This document shows positions 16,685-23,851 of a stretch of DNA of 64,000 nt, in pieces. Under the pieces are notes generated by a model, which made no database searches, was not told where the DNA came from, and saw nothing but the letters and a program-made list of their open reading frames with translations. The stretch comes from an uncultured Clostridia bacterium. Its GTDB lineage: Bacteria > Bacillota > Clostridia > UBA1381. The first letter of the stretch is position 1, and each line of letters starts with the position of its first letter. The stretch covers positions 5,850 to 69,849 of the forward strand of contig CAJUEZ010000005.1 in the NCBI GenBank assembly GCA_910585485.1, in the 5' to 3' direction. The translations under genes were made by a program, and so were the position numbers.

Positions 16685-16927
16685 TTAGTTCTTTAGTGCT
16701 ATACGGTAGATACTACCTTCAACGTATTGTCTTTCTTTCAAGAGTTCCGCGCTTCTGACAAAGTTTTCTACACGCTCATATACTGCTGTTTCGCGTCCTG
16801 TTCCAACGGCTAATAACACGGAACAGTTTTTATTAGACAATGCAACATCTAAACAGGCTTTCCGCTCGGTTGTAGTTCCGTCTAAATCGTGTACTAAGAC
16901 ACTGTAAGTAATAGTTACAGTTTTCAT
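16685..16927 (-). CDS. First early phage gene, unknown 80-residue protein
   Basis: The ATG at 16927 follows an AAAGGCGGT site. The product (MKTVTITYSVLVHDLDGTTTERK...) is a small alpha/beta protein with no motif I can name. It is the first gene transcribed leftward from the divergent switch promoter, so it is likely repressed in the lysogen and made first on induction. Confidence 0.68.
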   Translation of the reverse strand: MKTVTITYSVLVHDLDGTTTERKACLDVALSNKNCSVLLAVGTGRETAVYERVENFVRSAELLKERQYVEGSIYRIALKN

Positions 16928-16984
16928 TTTGTTTACCGCCTTTCGTTTTCACGTTTTTGTGTAGTTTTTTGATTTGTTGAGTAT

Positions 16985-17013
16985 AGTATACACTATTTTG
17001 AGTATGTTGTCAA
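16985..17013 (-). promoter_or_regulatory. Leftward early (lytic) promoter with operator
   Basis: Minus strand: -35 TTGACA (17013-17008), 17-bp spacer, -10 TATACT (16990-16985). The 18-bp operator ATACACTATTTTGAGTAT (+ strand, 16988-17005) fills the spacer and enters the -10 box. It differs at one position from the reverse complement of the operator in the opposite promoter. Confidence 0.85.
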
Positions 17014-17055
17014 TAGTTTCTATAAACTTTTTTGATTATTTTTTTCACGTTTGTA

Positions 17056-17084
17056 TTGACTTTATACTCAATATAGTGTATAAT
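17056..17084 (+). promoter_or_regulatory. Rightward promoter of the repressor-type gene with operator
   Basis: Plus strand: -35 TTGACT (17056-17061), 17-bp spacer, -10 TATAAT (17079-17084). The operator ATACTCAATATAGTGTAT (17064-17081) lies in the spacer and is an imperfect palindrome. With the facing promoter this makes a mirror-image switch in which one protein could control both directions. Confidence 0.85.
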
Positions 17085-17117
17085 TGTCTTGTAGACAAAA
17101 GAAAGGGGGTGTGTTTC

Positions 17118-17360
17118 GTGGGAATATCTAATAAGGTAAAAGGAATGTTACAACTAAAAGGTAAGAAAAATACTGAGTTAGCAACCTACTTAGGAATGAC
17201 GCCACAATCATTAGCTAACAAGTTTAACCGCGATAGCTTTTCCGCGGCTGACCTGGTAAAAATAGCCGATTTCTTAGGCTGTGAATTAGCCTTTATATTA
17301 CCAGATAACCAACACATAAACATAACTCTTGAAGACTTACGAAGCACCGATAAAGGCTAA
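17118..17360 (+). CDS. Cro/CI-type XRE repressor of the prophage switch
   Basis: I choose the GTG at 17118 because GAAAGGGGG lies 8 nt upstream; the longer frame starts inside the promoter. The 80-residue product is little more than one HTH (LKGKKNTELATYLGMTPQSLANKFNRDSFSAADLVKIADFLGCEL). It lacks a C-terminal LexA-like peptidase domain, so it is not a self-cleaving CI. It is the only rightward gene at the switch, read from the promoter at 17056-17084, and is the best candidate to bind both operators. A terminator follows directly. Confidence 0.85.
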   Translation: MGISNKVKGMLQLKGKKNTELATYLGMTPQSLANKFNRDSFSAADLVKIADFLGCELAFILPDNQHINITLEDLRSTDKG

Positions 17361-17365
17361 CCGAA

Positions 17366-17405
17366 AATACCCTACAGCTGAATTTGCTGTAGGGTATTGC
17401 TTTTT
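17366..17405 (+). terminator. Terminator after the repressor-type gene
   Basis: A 13-bp perfect stem (AATACCCTACAGC / GCTGTAGGGTATT, 17366-17378 with 17386-17398), a 7-nt loop and a following GC-TTTTT run. Confidence 0.9.
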
Positions 17406-17471
17406 GTGTCACACTATGGTATAATTTGCCTGTAAGACAAACGACAACAGAAACGAAAGGGGATAAAGACA

Positions 17472-17705
17472 ATGGTATGTCCAAAATGCGGAAGCGAAAA
17501 TGTAAACGTAACAGTAGAACAGACAGGCGGTAAGACCCGTACACGTAATACAGGCTGCCTATGGAAGTTGGGGAGAGGCACGCTAATATTCTTTACACTC
17601 GGCTTGTGGCTTCTGGTCGGTCGTCGTAAAGGTACAGGGAAGACCAAATTTAAGAATAAGACCGTAGCAATATGTCAGAGCTGTGGGCATAAATGGTACG
17701 TATAA
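17472..17705 (+). CDS. Small zinc-ribbon protein with hydrophobic segment
   Basis: This 77-residue protein has CPKC at the start (C3, C6) and CQSC near the end (C68, C71), a split zinc ribbon, with a hydrophobic stretch (LIFFTLGLWLLVG) between them. It may be a small membrane-attached or dimerising protein. AAAGGGG precedes the ATG and a TATAAT box (~17418) lies upstream, so it probably has its own transcript. Rightward genes near the repressor are often expressed in the lysogen, so superinfection exclusion or host benefit are possibilities, without direct proof. Confidence 0.7.
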   Translation: MVCPKCGSENVNVTVEQTGGKTRTRNTGCLWKLGRGTLIFFTLGLWLLVGRRKGTGKTKFKNKTVAICQSCGHKWYV

Positions 17706-17922
17706 TTTACAGCGTATAACATCTTTATAAAACACTTATAGTATAATATACTATATACATACTAACTATATATAATACTATATATAATAATTATTATAAT
17801 TTATAATATAAATAATATAATAGTATATTATTTTTTAAGGGGGGTATATGTTTTTTATATTCCTTTCAAGAGTGCTATTTATATATAGCCCCCTCTAAAA
17901 ATTTTAAAATTATATATTTTTC
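17706..17922. other. Very AT-rich non-coding stretch
   Basis: Bases 17740-17920 are almost purely A/T with runs of TATA, ATAATA and one GGGG. I see no credible gene. The composition suits a protein-binding or recombination-associated region near the attachment site. Confidence 0.7.
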
Positions 17923-17951
17923 TTGACTTATTCCCGTCGTTGTGGTAATAT
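17923..17951 (+). promoter_or_regulatory. Promoter of the candidate antitoxin RNA
   Basis: -35 TTGACT (17923-17928), 17-bp spacer, TG-extended -10 TAATAT (17946-17951). It reads towards the 3' end of the small toxin gene on the other strand, with no open reading frame following. Confidence 0.75.
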
Positions 17952-17957
17952 AATTAT

Positions 17958-18076
17958 AGAAATAAAAAACCACCCATTCAGTAGAATAGGTGGTACAGCG
18001 TGGAAGGGCTTCGGCTGTTTCCGCGTTAGTAGGGTTTTATATTATTTAACCGCTACTTTGGCAGAAGTGGCGGTTA
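17958..18076 (+). ncRNA. Candidate antisense (antitoxin) RNA of a type I toxin-antitoxin locus
   Basis: The predicted start is about 17958, just downstream of the promoter at 17923-17951. The transcript would be complementary to the terminator and 3' untranslated region of the 20-residue toxin mRNA and reach at least the hairpin at 18048-18075 (11-bp stem). The 3' end is uncertain because no T-run follows that hairpin. Overlap at the toxin mRNA 3' end is the TxpA/RatA and BsrG/SR4 arrangement of Firmicutes type I modules. No expression data are available. Confidence 0.6.
17964..17993 (-). terminator. Terminator of the small toxin mRNA
   Basis: On the minus strand an 11-bp stem (ACCACCTATTC / GAATGGGTGGT) with a 4-nt loop is followed by TTTTTTATTT. 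Confidence 0.85.
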
Positions 18077-18136
18077 TCTCGTTAGACAGATTACTATAAT
18101 CATTACAATAAATGCAAGTGATAGTATGTACTCCAT
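18074..18136 (-). CDS. Candidate type I toxin: 20-residue membrane peptide
   Basis: This frame is too short for normal gene finding. It encodes a peptide beginning MEYILSLAFIV and ending CLTR: one charged residue near the start, a single hydrophobic span of about 15 residues, then a basic end. This is the build of Firmicutes type I toxins that insert in the membrane. AAAGGGGGTG lies 5 nt before the ATG. A perfect promoter is upstream (18201-18229) and a terminator downstream (17964-17993). The 5' leader segment 18163-18172 can pair over 10 bp with the 3' untranslated segment 18013-18022, a fold-back typical of inactive type I toxin mRNAs. Confidence 0.72.
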   Translation of the reverse strand: MEYILSLAFIVMIIVICLTR

Positions 18137-18200
18137 ACAAACACCCCCTTTCGGTAGGTGCTGGAAACAACCGCCGCCGTATTTCCTTGCTGTAGTAGAG

Positions 18201-18229
18201 ATTATAACACGTCTTGCAGAGTTTGTCAA
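18201..18229 (-). promoter_or_regulatory. Promoter of the small toxin gene
   Basis: Minus strand: -35 TTGACA (18229-18224), 17-bp spacer, -10 TATAAT (18206-18201), an exact match to the sigma-A consensus. It leaves a leader of about 60 nt before the toxin ATG. Confidence 0.85.
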
Positions 18230-18370
18230 TTTATATATTTTCGTGTATATTTGTAGTATACTACAGTTTGTACTACAACACGACGGAAAAAGGGGTATTT
18301 TTTAGGATAACAGGGGATAACATAAGCCATATTAAAAATATAGCTTAACCCTTTATTTTATCAGAGTTTA

Positions 18371-18397
18371 AGCGGTTTACGGGACACGTAAACCGCT
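18371..18397. repeat. Perfect inverted repeat next to the attachment site
   Basis: AGCGGTTTACG and its reverse complement (18371-18381, 18387-18397) flank a 5-nt loop, ending 3 bp before the tRNA-derived sequence. No T-run follows on either strand, so it is not an obvious terminator. A recombination-protein site is possible. Confidence 0.7.
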
Positions 18398-18400
18398 ATT

Positions 18401-18445
18401 CTGGGGGTCAAGGGGCCGCAGGTTCAAGTCCTGTCACTCCGACCA
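18401..18445 (+). other. Right attachment site: 3' part of a tRNA-Pro(GGG) gene
   Basis: The sequence reads as the 3' part of a tRNA: anticodon loop CTGGGGG (anticodon GGG), stem TCAAG, variable region, T-arm GCAGG-TTCAAGT-CCTGT, acceptor strand CACTCCG, then A and CCA. The 5' half is missing: upstream sequence is phage DNA with its own hairpin. This is what integration into the anticodon-loop-to-3'-end part of a tRNA gene leaves at the distal junction. The intact tRNA should be at the other end of the prophage, left of the window. Confidence 0.85.
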
Positions 18446-18451
18446 AATTCT

Positions 18452-18491
18452 AATACCGCTTGAAATCAAAATTTCAAGCGGTATTTTATTT
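18452..18491 (+). terminator. tRNA-Pro transcript terminator
   Basis: A 15-bp stem (18452-18466 with 18471-18485), 4-nt loop, then TTTATTTTT, 6 bp after the CCA of the tRNA remnant. It belongs to the host gene. Confidence 0.9.
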
Positions 18492-18573
18492 TTGCAAACC
18501 TTGGCACATCCCTGATTTTGACGAAAATCTACTAAAATTAAAAGTGTAAAAAATGAATACTCTGTATTTTATA

Positions 18574-18602
18574 TTGACTTTATAAAATGATTATTATAAA
18601 AT
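18574..18602 (+). promoter_or_regulatory. Promoter of the ABC exporter gene
   Basis: -35 TTGACT (18574-18579), 17-bp spacer, -10 TAAAAT (18597-18602); GGAGG lies 10 nt before the ATG at 18634. Confidence 0.75.
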
Positions 18603-18633
18603 ATTAATTAGATAATTCGGAGGATATTTAATT

Positions 18634-20397
18634 ATGCAAAGTGAAGAAAAACAAATGAAAATGGGTTATCTTATAGGAAGATTCGCGCCCTATTTTAAGA
18701 AATATAAATGGATATTGATACTTGACCTTATATGCGCGTCACTTACCACAGTATGCGAACTTGTGTTCCCTATGCTCGTGAGATACATCACGGATATGGG
18801 GATTAATAATATAGCGGGACTGACAGTCGGCATAATACTCAAAATAGGCTTATTTTACCTCATTCTGAGGATTATAGACTCCGCTGCCAATTTTTATATG
18901 GCAAATACGGGGCACATTATGGGCGCTAAAATTGAAACGGATATGCGCCGTGATTTATTTGAACATCTTGAAACGCTGTCCCATTCGTATTACGCAGACC
19001 ACAAAGTCGGTCAGATTATGGCGAGAATAACGAGTGATTTGTTTGATATAACGGAATTTGCTCACCATTGTCCCGAAGAAATTTTTATCGCAGGACTTAA
19101 AATCATTGTTTCGTTTATTATTCTGTGCGGAGTAAACGTGCCTCTGACACTGATAATCTTCGCGTCACTGCCTCTTATATTCGCGTTTGTGAAGTTTTTT
19201 AACACCCGTATGCGAAGAGCGTTTAAGAAACAGCGCAATCAGATTGGAGAGATTAATTCTCAGGTAGAAGACTCACTGCTCGGCATACGCGTGGTAAAGT
19301 CATTTGCAAATGAGGAAATAGAGGCTGAAAAATTTGAGGACGGCAACAAGAAGTTCCTTGAAACAAAAAAACTCGGTTATTTTTATATGGCAGGATTCCA
19401 AACATCAAACAGAGCATTTGAAGGTATTATGTATTTGGTGGTCGTTGTCGCGGGCACGCTGTTTATGATAAATGGCAAGGTGAGTCCTGCAGACCTTACG
19501 GCATATCTTTTATACGTGAGCACGCTCCTTGCAACGCTCCGCACAATTATCCAGTTTACGGAGCAATTCCAGCGCGGTATGACAGGTATAGAACGTTTTC
19601 TTGAAATAATGGACGCTCCCGCTGAGATTACAGATAAGGAAAACGCGAAAGAGTTAACTGACGTTCAGGGAAATATTAAATTTGAAAATGTGGGATTCCA
19701 TTACAGCGATGATAATACCGAGGTACTTTCGGGTATTAATCTTGATATAAAAAAGGGCGACAGTGTCGCGCTTGTCGGACCATCGGGCGGCGGTAAGACA
19801 ACGCTTTGCAATCTGATACCTCGTTTTTATGATACAACAGACGGACGGATTTTAATTGACGGCACAGATATAAGAGACGTTAAGCTGAAATCGCTCAGAA
19901 ACGCAATCGGTGTTGTCCAGCAGGACGTGTATTTATTCTCGGGCACGGTTTATGAGAACATTGCCTATGGAATGCCGGGGGCAGACCGCGCGGCAGTCGA
20001 GGAAGCGGCAAAGCAAGCCGGAGCGCATGAGTTTATCAGCGCGCTTGAAAATGGCTACGATACATACGTCGGCGAGAGAGGAGTTAAGCTTTCGGGCGGA
20101 CAAAAACAGAGAATAAGCATTGCGCGCGTATTCCTTAAAAATCCGCCGATACTTATTCTGGACGAGGCTACAAGCGCGCTTGACAACGAAAGCGAAAAAA
20201 TAGTTCAGGACTCTTTGGAAAAACTTGCAAAGGGCAGAACGGTATTTACCATAGCGCACAGACTGACGACTATAAGAAACGCGAATATGATACTTGTTCT
20301 TACGGAAAACGGCATCGAAGAGCAGGGCACTCACAAAGAACTGATAGATAAAAACGGAATTTACGCTAATCTGTACAGCATGTACGCGTCATTGTAA
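18634..20397 (+). CDS. ABC exporter, fused membrane and ATPase domains
   Basis: This 587-residue half-transporter has six predicted membrane helices in the first ~320 residues and a C-terminal ATPase with Walker A GPSGGGKTT, signature LSGGQKQR, Walker B ILILDEAT and an H-loop (TIAHRL). This is the MsbA/LmrA/BmrA-type exporter layout, active as a dimer in the cell membrane to expel lipids, peptides or drugs. The substrate cannot be told from sequence. It has its own promoter and is followed 48 bp later by the pectin-lyase gene. It is the first chromosomal gene after the prophage. Confidence 0.92.
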   Translation: MQSEEKQMKMGYLIGRFAPYFKKYKWILILDLICASLTTVCELVFPMLVRYITDMGINNIAGLTVGIILKIGLFYLILRIIDSAANFYMANTGHIMGAKIETDMRRDLFEHLETLSHSYYADHKVGQIMARITSDLFDITEFAHHCPEEIFIAGLKIIVSFIILCGVNVPLTLIIFASLPLIFAFVKFFNTRMRRAFKKQRNQIGEINSQVEDSLLGIRVVKSFANEEIEAEKFEDGNKKFLETKKLGYFYMAGFQTSNRAFEGIMYLVVVVAGTLFMINGKVSPADLTAYLLYVSTLLATLRTIIQFTEQFQRGMTGIERFLEIMDAPAEITDKENAKELTDVQGNIKFENVGFHYSDDNTEVLSGINLDIKKGDSVALVGPSGGGKTTLCNLIPRFYDTTDGRILIDGTDIRDVKLKSLRNAIGVVQQDVYLFSGTVYENIAYGMPGADRAAVEEAAKQAGAHEFISALENGYDTYVGERGVKLSGGQKQRISIARVFLKNPPILILDEATSALDNESEKIVQDSLEKLAKGRTVFTIAHRLTTIRNANMILVLTENGIEEQGTHKELIDKNGIYANLYSMYASL

Positions 20398-20445
20398 TAG
20401 GTCTAATTAATAATTAAACATATAAATAAGAAAGGAGAAAACAAA

Positions 20446-23175
20446 ATGAACAAAAAACTATTATCAGGTATTCTGTCGAGCTGTATGCTGCTGAGCGCTG
20501 GCGCGAACGCGCTTGCGGCGGATTTCGGCATAGGCGACAAATACGAGGCGCAGGAGGACTCCTCCGCCAAAGCGCAGACACAGGAACTTTATAAAAACCG
20601 TCCTGCTGCATTAAAGCAGGCGGAGGACTTAAACCGCGGACTTGTCGCAGTACCCGCAAAGGACGGAGGCATACTTGTAAGCTGGCGCTTTTTAGGAACA
20701 GATAGCGCGAACTTAACATATACGCTTTCCAAAAACGGCGAAAAAATAATAGACATTACCGACACAACAAACTACGTTGACAAGGACGGCAAGGCAGGCG
20801 ATGAATACACGCTTACCATAGGCGAGGAAACAACAACAGTTAAAGCGTGGGACAAGGAATATATGTCAATTCCCGTTAAGCAGTACGACAAGGGCGGATA
20901 TAATATTGATGACGCTTCTGTCGGCGATCTTGACGGTGACGGTGAATATGAAATTGTCGTGCGCCGTACTCCCGCTGACTATTTCAACAAGTTACAGGTT
21001 GACGAGGCGACTAAAAAAGTAATCGACACGCGCGAAGCGTATCCGCTCGTTGAAGCATACGAAATGGACGGCACGCATATGTGGACGCTTGATATAGGCA
21101 AAAATGAGGTAAATGAAATTGATGTAAACTTCCTTGTGTACGACTTTGACGGAGACGGCAAAGCGGAAGTTGTTATGCGTTCATATGACGGTATGACGGA
21201 CGGCAAGGGCAATAAAATCGGTATTGCCGACGCGGACTATGTTCAGAGTCTTCAAAAGCAGAAGGACAGACAGTATCTTGCCGAGGGCAATGAGTACCTG
21301 TCAGTATTTGATGGTCAGACAGGCGTGGAGATTGCGCGCACAGAACTTCTTCCTAAGCGTGACCCGCTTGAAAGCTGGTCGTCAAAGTATACGGACACCT
21401 CGCGTCTTACCAAGCGCGCAAGCCACTATCTCCTATCAACCGCCTATCTTAACGGCGAAACACCGAGCATTGTAATGCTTCGTGGCGCTTGGGACGCGGT
21501 AAAGCTTGCGGCATGGGACTACAAGGACGGCAAATTTACAGAACTGTGGCAATACGATTCGGGCAGCACACAGACGACTGAAAATATGTATAACGCAGGC
21601 TATCACAGTATGGCTGTTGCCGATATAGATTTTGACGGCAAAGACGAAATCCTGTCGGGCGCCGGCGCGATTGATGATGACGGTAAATTCATGTATGCTA
21701 CATACGCTGATGTTAACGGCACGCAAATAAAGCTTTGCCACGGAGACGCATTTGACGTTGCAAAAATGACACCCGACTATGATGGATATTACATTTGGTC
21801 ATGTCATGAAACAAAGGAACTTCCGGCGAATATTGATTTGCATGACGCGCGCACGGGTCAGGTGATTTACGGCTTTAATAAGCCAAAAGACACGGGACGC
21901 TCACGCGCGGCTGATATTGACCCTACCAGTAAAGGCTGGGAAGTATGGGGTTCAACGGGTACTCCGCTGATGTCATATGACGGAAAACAGCTTGTTTCAG
22001 GAGTTGCTGAGGAATTACAGCCAATGCTTGAAGGCGAGACTTTAAAGCTTACAAGCGGCGAAACGCTTGGCAACGGCTGGAATACGTTCCGCTACCGTGA
22101 TACTGACGGCGAATTTAAAAAGGACGAAGAAACGGGTCAGGTACTTTCAGGTACATTGCCTATGAACTTCAAGGCATTTTGGGACGGAGATTTGCTTTCA
22201 GAACTTGTTGACGGCACAACAATTTCAAAATATAATTGGAACGACAAATGTCTCGACACTCTTTATGAAGCGTTTGGAAGTGCGTCGAATAATGGAACAA
22301 AGGCAGTTCCATGTCTTGTTGCCGACATTTTCGGCGATTGGCGCGAGGAAATTATCTGGCGCGACGCGGCTAATACTGAACTTCGCATTTACGCTACACC
22401 GTATGAAACAGAATATAAAATTCCGTGCCTTATGCACGACATAACGTACCGCGAGGCTGTCGCATGGCAGAACAATCACTATAATCAGCCGACAAACACA
22501 AGTTTCTATATGGGCGCGGAAACCGAAACAGTGCCCGCTCCTGAAATAAAGACAGTTTCAGGCAAGGTTAATCCTGACATTCAGAGCGGCAGTCATATTG
22601 ATTTACCGGTTAAGACAAAAACGACAGAACCAGCTTCAATTCCGTTCACTGATATTGACAATTCACACTGGGCATATAACTATGTCGCAGACATGTATAA
22701 TCAAGGCATCATAAGCGGTGTTACAGATACCACTTTTGTGCCCGACGGCAAGGTTACAAAAGGACAGTTTGCAACGCTTATCGCAAATGCGCTAAAGCTT
22801 GAAGCAGGTGCGGCAAAAGATGGCGAGCATTGGGCAAAGCCGTATTCAGACACGGCTAAAGAAGCAAACCTTATTGATGAAAATATCGCATTTGAAACAC
22901 CCGCCGACCTTGACGCGCCTATTACGCGCGAGGAAATGGCATCAATGGTTACAAGAGCGGCTAAGTATAAGAACGTATCAATCCCCGAATATCAGAAAGC
23001 CGTTATGAGTGATTTTGAAACAATTTCGGATTGGGCGAAAGGCGACGTTAACGACGCGATGATTTTGGAAATTATTTCAGGCTTTGAAGACGGAACTTTC
23101 CGCCCGAAGGAAACAGCTACCCGCGCTCAGGCGGCTGTGATGCTGTCACAGCTGTTCGTATATTTCGCAAAATAA
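20446..23175 (+). CDS. SLH-anchored rhamnogalacturonan lyase (PL11-like)
   Basis: This 909-residue secreted protein has a signal peptide (cleavage after NALAA, ~24). From ~52 it follows PL11 rhamnogalacturonan lyases (RPAALKQAEDLNRGLVAV, SVGDLDGDGEYEIV, LVYDFDGDGKAEVVM), with Asp/Gly calcium loops of the beta-propeller. Three SLH repeats (~730-905) should tether it to the cell wall polymer. It would cut the rhamnogalacturonan-I backbone of pectin at the cell surface. The usual AHYTQ block before the second DGDG loop is replaced (EIDVNF), so it is a divergent member and its exact substrate is less sure. AGGAG precedes the ATG. Confidence 0.85.
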   Translation: MNKKLLSGILSSCMLLSAGANALAADFGIGDKYEAQEDSSAKAQTQELYKNRPAALKQAEDLNRGLVAVPAKDGGILVSWRFLGTDSANLTYTLSKNGEKIIDITDTTNYVDKDGKAGDEYTLTIGEETTTVKAWDKEYMSIPVKQYDKGGYNIDDASVGDLDGDGEYEIVVRRTPADYFNKLQVDEATKKVIDTREAYPLVEAYEMDGTHMWTLDIGKNEVNEIDVNFLVYDFDGDGKAEVVMRSYDGMTDGKGNKIGIADADYVQSLQKQKDRQYLAEGNEYLSVFDGQTGVEIARTELLPKRDPLESWSSKYTDTSRLTKRASHYLLSTAYLNGETPSIVMLRGAWDAVKLAAWDYKDGKFTELWQYDSGSTQTTENMYNAGYHSMAVADIDFDGKDEILSGAGAIDDDGKFMYATYADVNGTQIKLCHGDAFDVAKMTPDYDGYYIWSCHETKELPANIDLHDARTGQVIYGFNKPKDTGRSRAADIDPTSKGWEVWGSTGTPLMSYDGKQLVSGVAEELQPMLEGETLKLTSGETLGNGWNTFRYRDTDGEFKKDEETGQVLSGTLPMNFKAFWDGDLLSELVDGTTISKYNWNDKCLDTLYEAFGSASNNGTKAVPCLVADIFGDWREEIIWRDAANTELRIYATPYETEYKIPCLMHDITYREAVAWQNNHYNQPTNTSFYMGAETETVPAPEIKTVSGKVNPDIQSGSHIDLPVKTKTTEPASIPFTDIDNSHWAYNYVADMYNQGIISGVTDTTFVPDGKVTKGQFATLIANALKLEAGAAKDGEHWAKPYSDTAKEANLIDENIAFETPADLDAPITREEMASMVTRAAKYKNVSIPEYQKAVMSDFETISDWAKGDVNDAMILEIISGFEDGTFRPKETATRAQAAVMLSQLFVYFAK

Positions 23176-23201
23176 ATAATTGATTTTATATTATCGGCGG
23201 T

Positions 23202-23220
23202 CTTTGACCGCCGATATGTT
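23202..23220 (+). terminator. Terminator after the PL11-like gene
   Basis: CGGCGGTC-TTT-GACCGCCG stem-loop followed by ATATGTTTATAATT; the T-run is weak. Confidence 0.6.
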
Positions 23221-23287
23221 TATAATTAATAATTTAATAAAATAAATTTATTTTGCAATAATTTTCATTCCTCAGTTGTATTATATA

Positions 23288-23301
23288 TGTATTTGCAAAT
23301 A
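23288..23301. promoter_or_regulatory. 14-bp perfect palindrome upstream of the first ECF sigma gene
   Basis: GTATTTGCAAATAC is self-complementary over all 14 bases, and a second dyad (TGACAC ... GTGTCA) lies at about 23317-23344, just before the ribosome site. They look like operator sites; no regulator is assigned. Confidence 0.5.
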
Positions 23302-23362
23302 CAGCTGTAAATTTTGACACGGCAAAACATATTTTACTGTGTCATGAAAGGAGCGAAGCAAA

Positions 23363-23851
23363 ATGACCGACAGTGAAAAACAATATTTTTCAGATATGTA
23401 CGAAAAGCATTCCAAAACAGTATACAGTGTTTGTCTTCTGTATCTGAAAAATAAAGATGATGCCGAGGAAGCAGTCACTGAAAGCTTTATAAGGCTTATG
23501 GAAAATAAGCCGGGATTTGAAAATGACAGCCATGCGAAATCGTATTTGATGCGAATTTCCATTAATATATGCAAAAACATCTTAAAATCCAACTGGTATA
23601 AAAATGTAATACATGATGAAGACGTGCTTATGTATATGACATCAGATGAAGAAGAAAGCATTATGGAAGAAATTTTATCTCTGCCCCCAAAATACAGAGT
23701 AATAATATACATGCATTATTACCAGGGTTACAAAGCACAGGAAATTGCCGATATCATGAATATGTCCTTATCGGCAGTATTGTCAAGACTTTCCCGCGGG
23801 CGAAAACGACTGAAGGATATTTTGATAGAAGGAGGTTTTTTCTATGCATAG
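23363..23851 (+). CDS. ECF-family RNA polymerase sigma factor
   Basis: This 162-residue protein has region 2 (YEKHSKTVYSVCLLYLKNKDDAEEAVTESFIRLME) and region 4 (LPPKYRVIIYMHYYQGYKAQEIADIMNMSLSAVLSRLSRGRKRLK), the two-domain form of ECF sigma factors. It would direct RNA polymerase to a few target promoters in response to a surface signal. Its stop overlaps the start of the next gene by 8 bp; that gene encodes a membrane protein suited to act as the anti-sigma factor. AAAGGAG precedes the ATG. Confidence 0.9.
   Translation: MTDSEKQYFSDMYEKHSKTVYSVCLLYLKNKDDAEEAVTESFIRLMENKPGFENDSHAKSYLMRISINICKNILKSNWYKNVIHDEDVLMYMTSDEEESIMEEILSLPPKYRVIIYMHYYQGYKAQEIADIMNMSLSAVLSRLSRGRKRLKDILIEGGFFYA

Noticed and set aside
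16974..17117. Upstream extension of the 17118 repressor-type frame to an ATG at 16974
   Set aside because: The extension lies over the promoters and operators and has no ribosome site; the GTG at 17118 has GAAAGGGGG at good spacing.
1230..17647. Many plus-strand frames inside the phage region, several with membrane-like or Cys-rich products
   Set aside because: They are antiparallel to genes with clear domains, lack ribosome sites and show no family features.
1..18400. Search for integrase, terminase, capsid or tail genes
   Set aside because: None found; the visible genes are replication, recombination, modification and regulation only.
19933..20334. Minus-strand frame of 133 codons inside the ABC exporter gene
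   Set aside because: It is a shadow of the ATPase domain coding strand with no ribosome site or recognisable domain.
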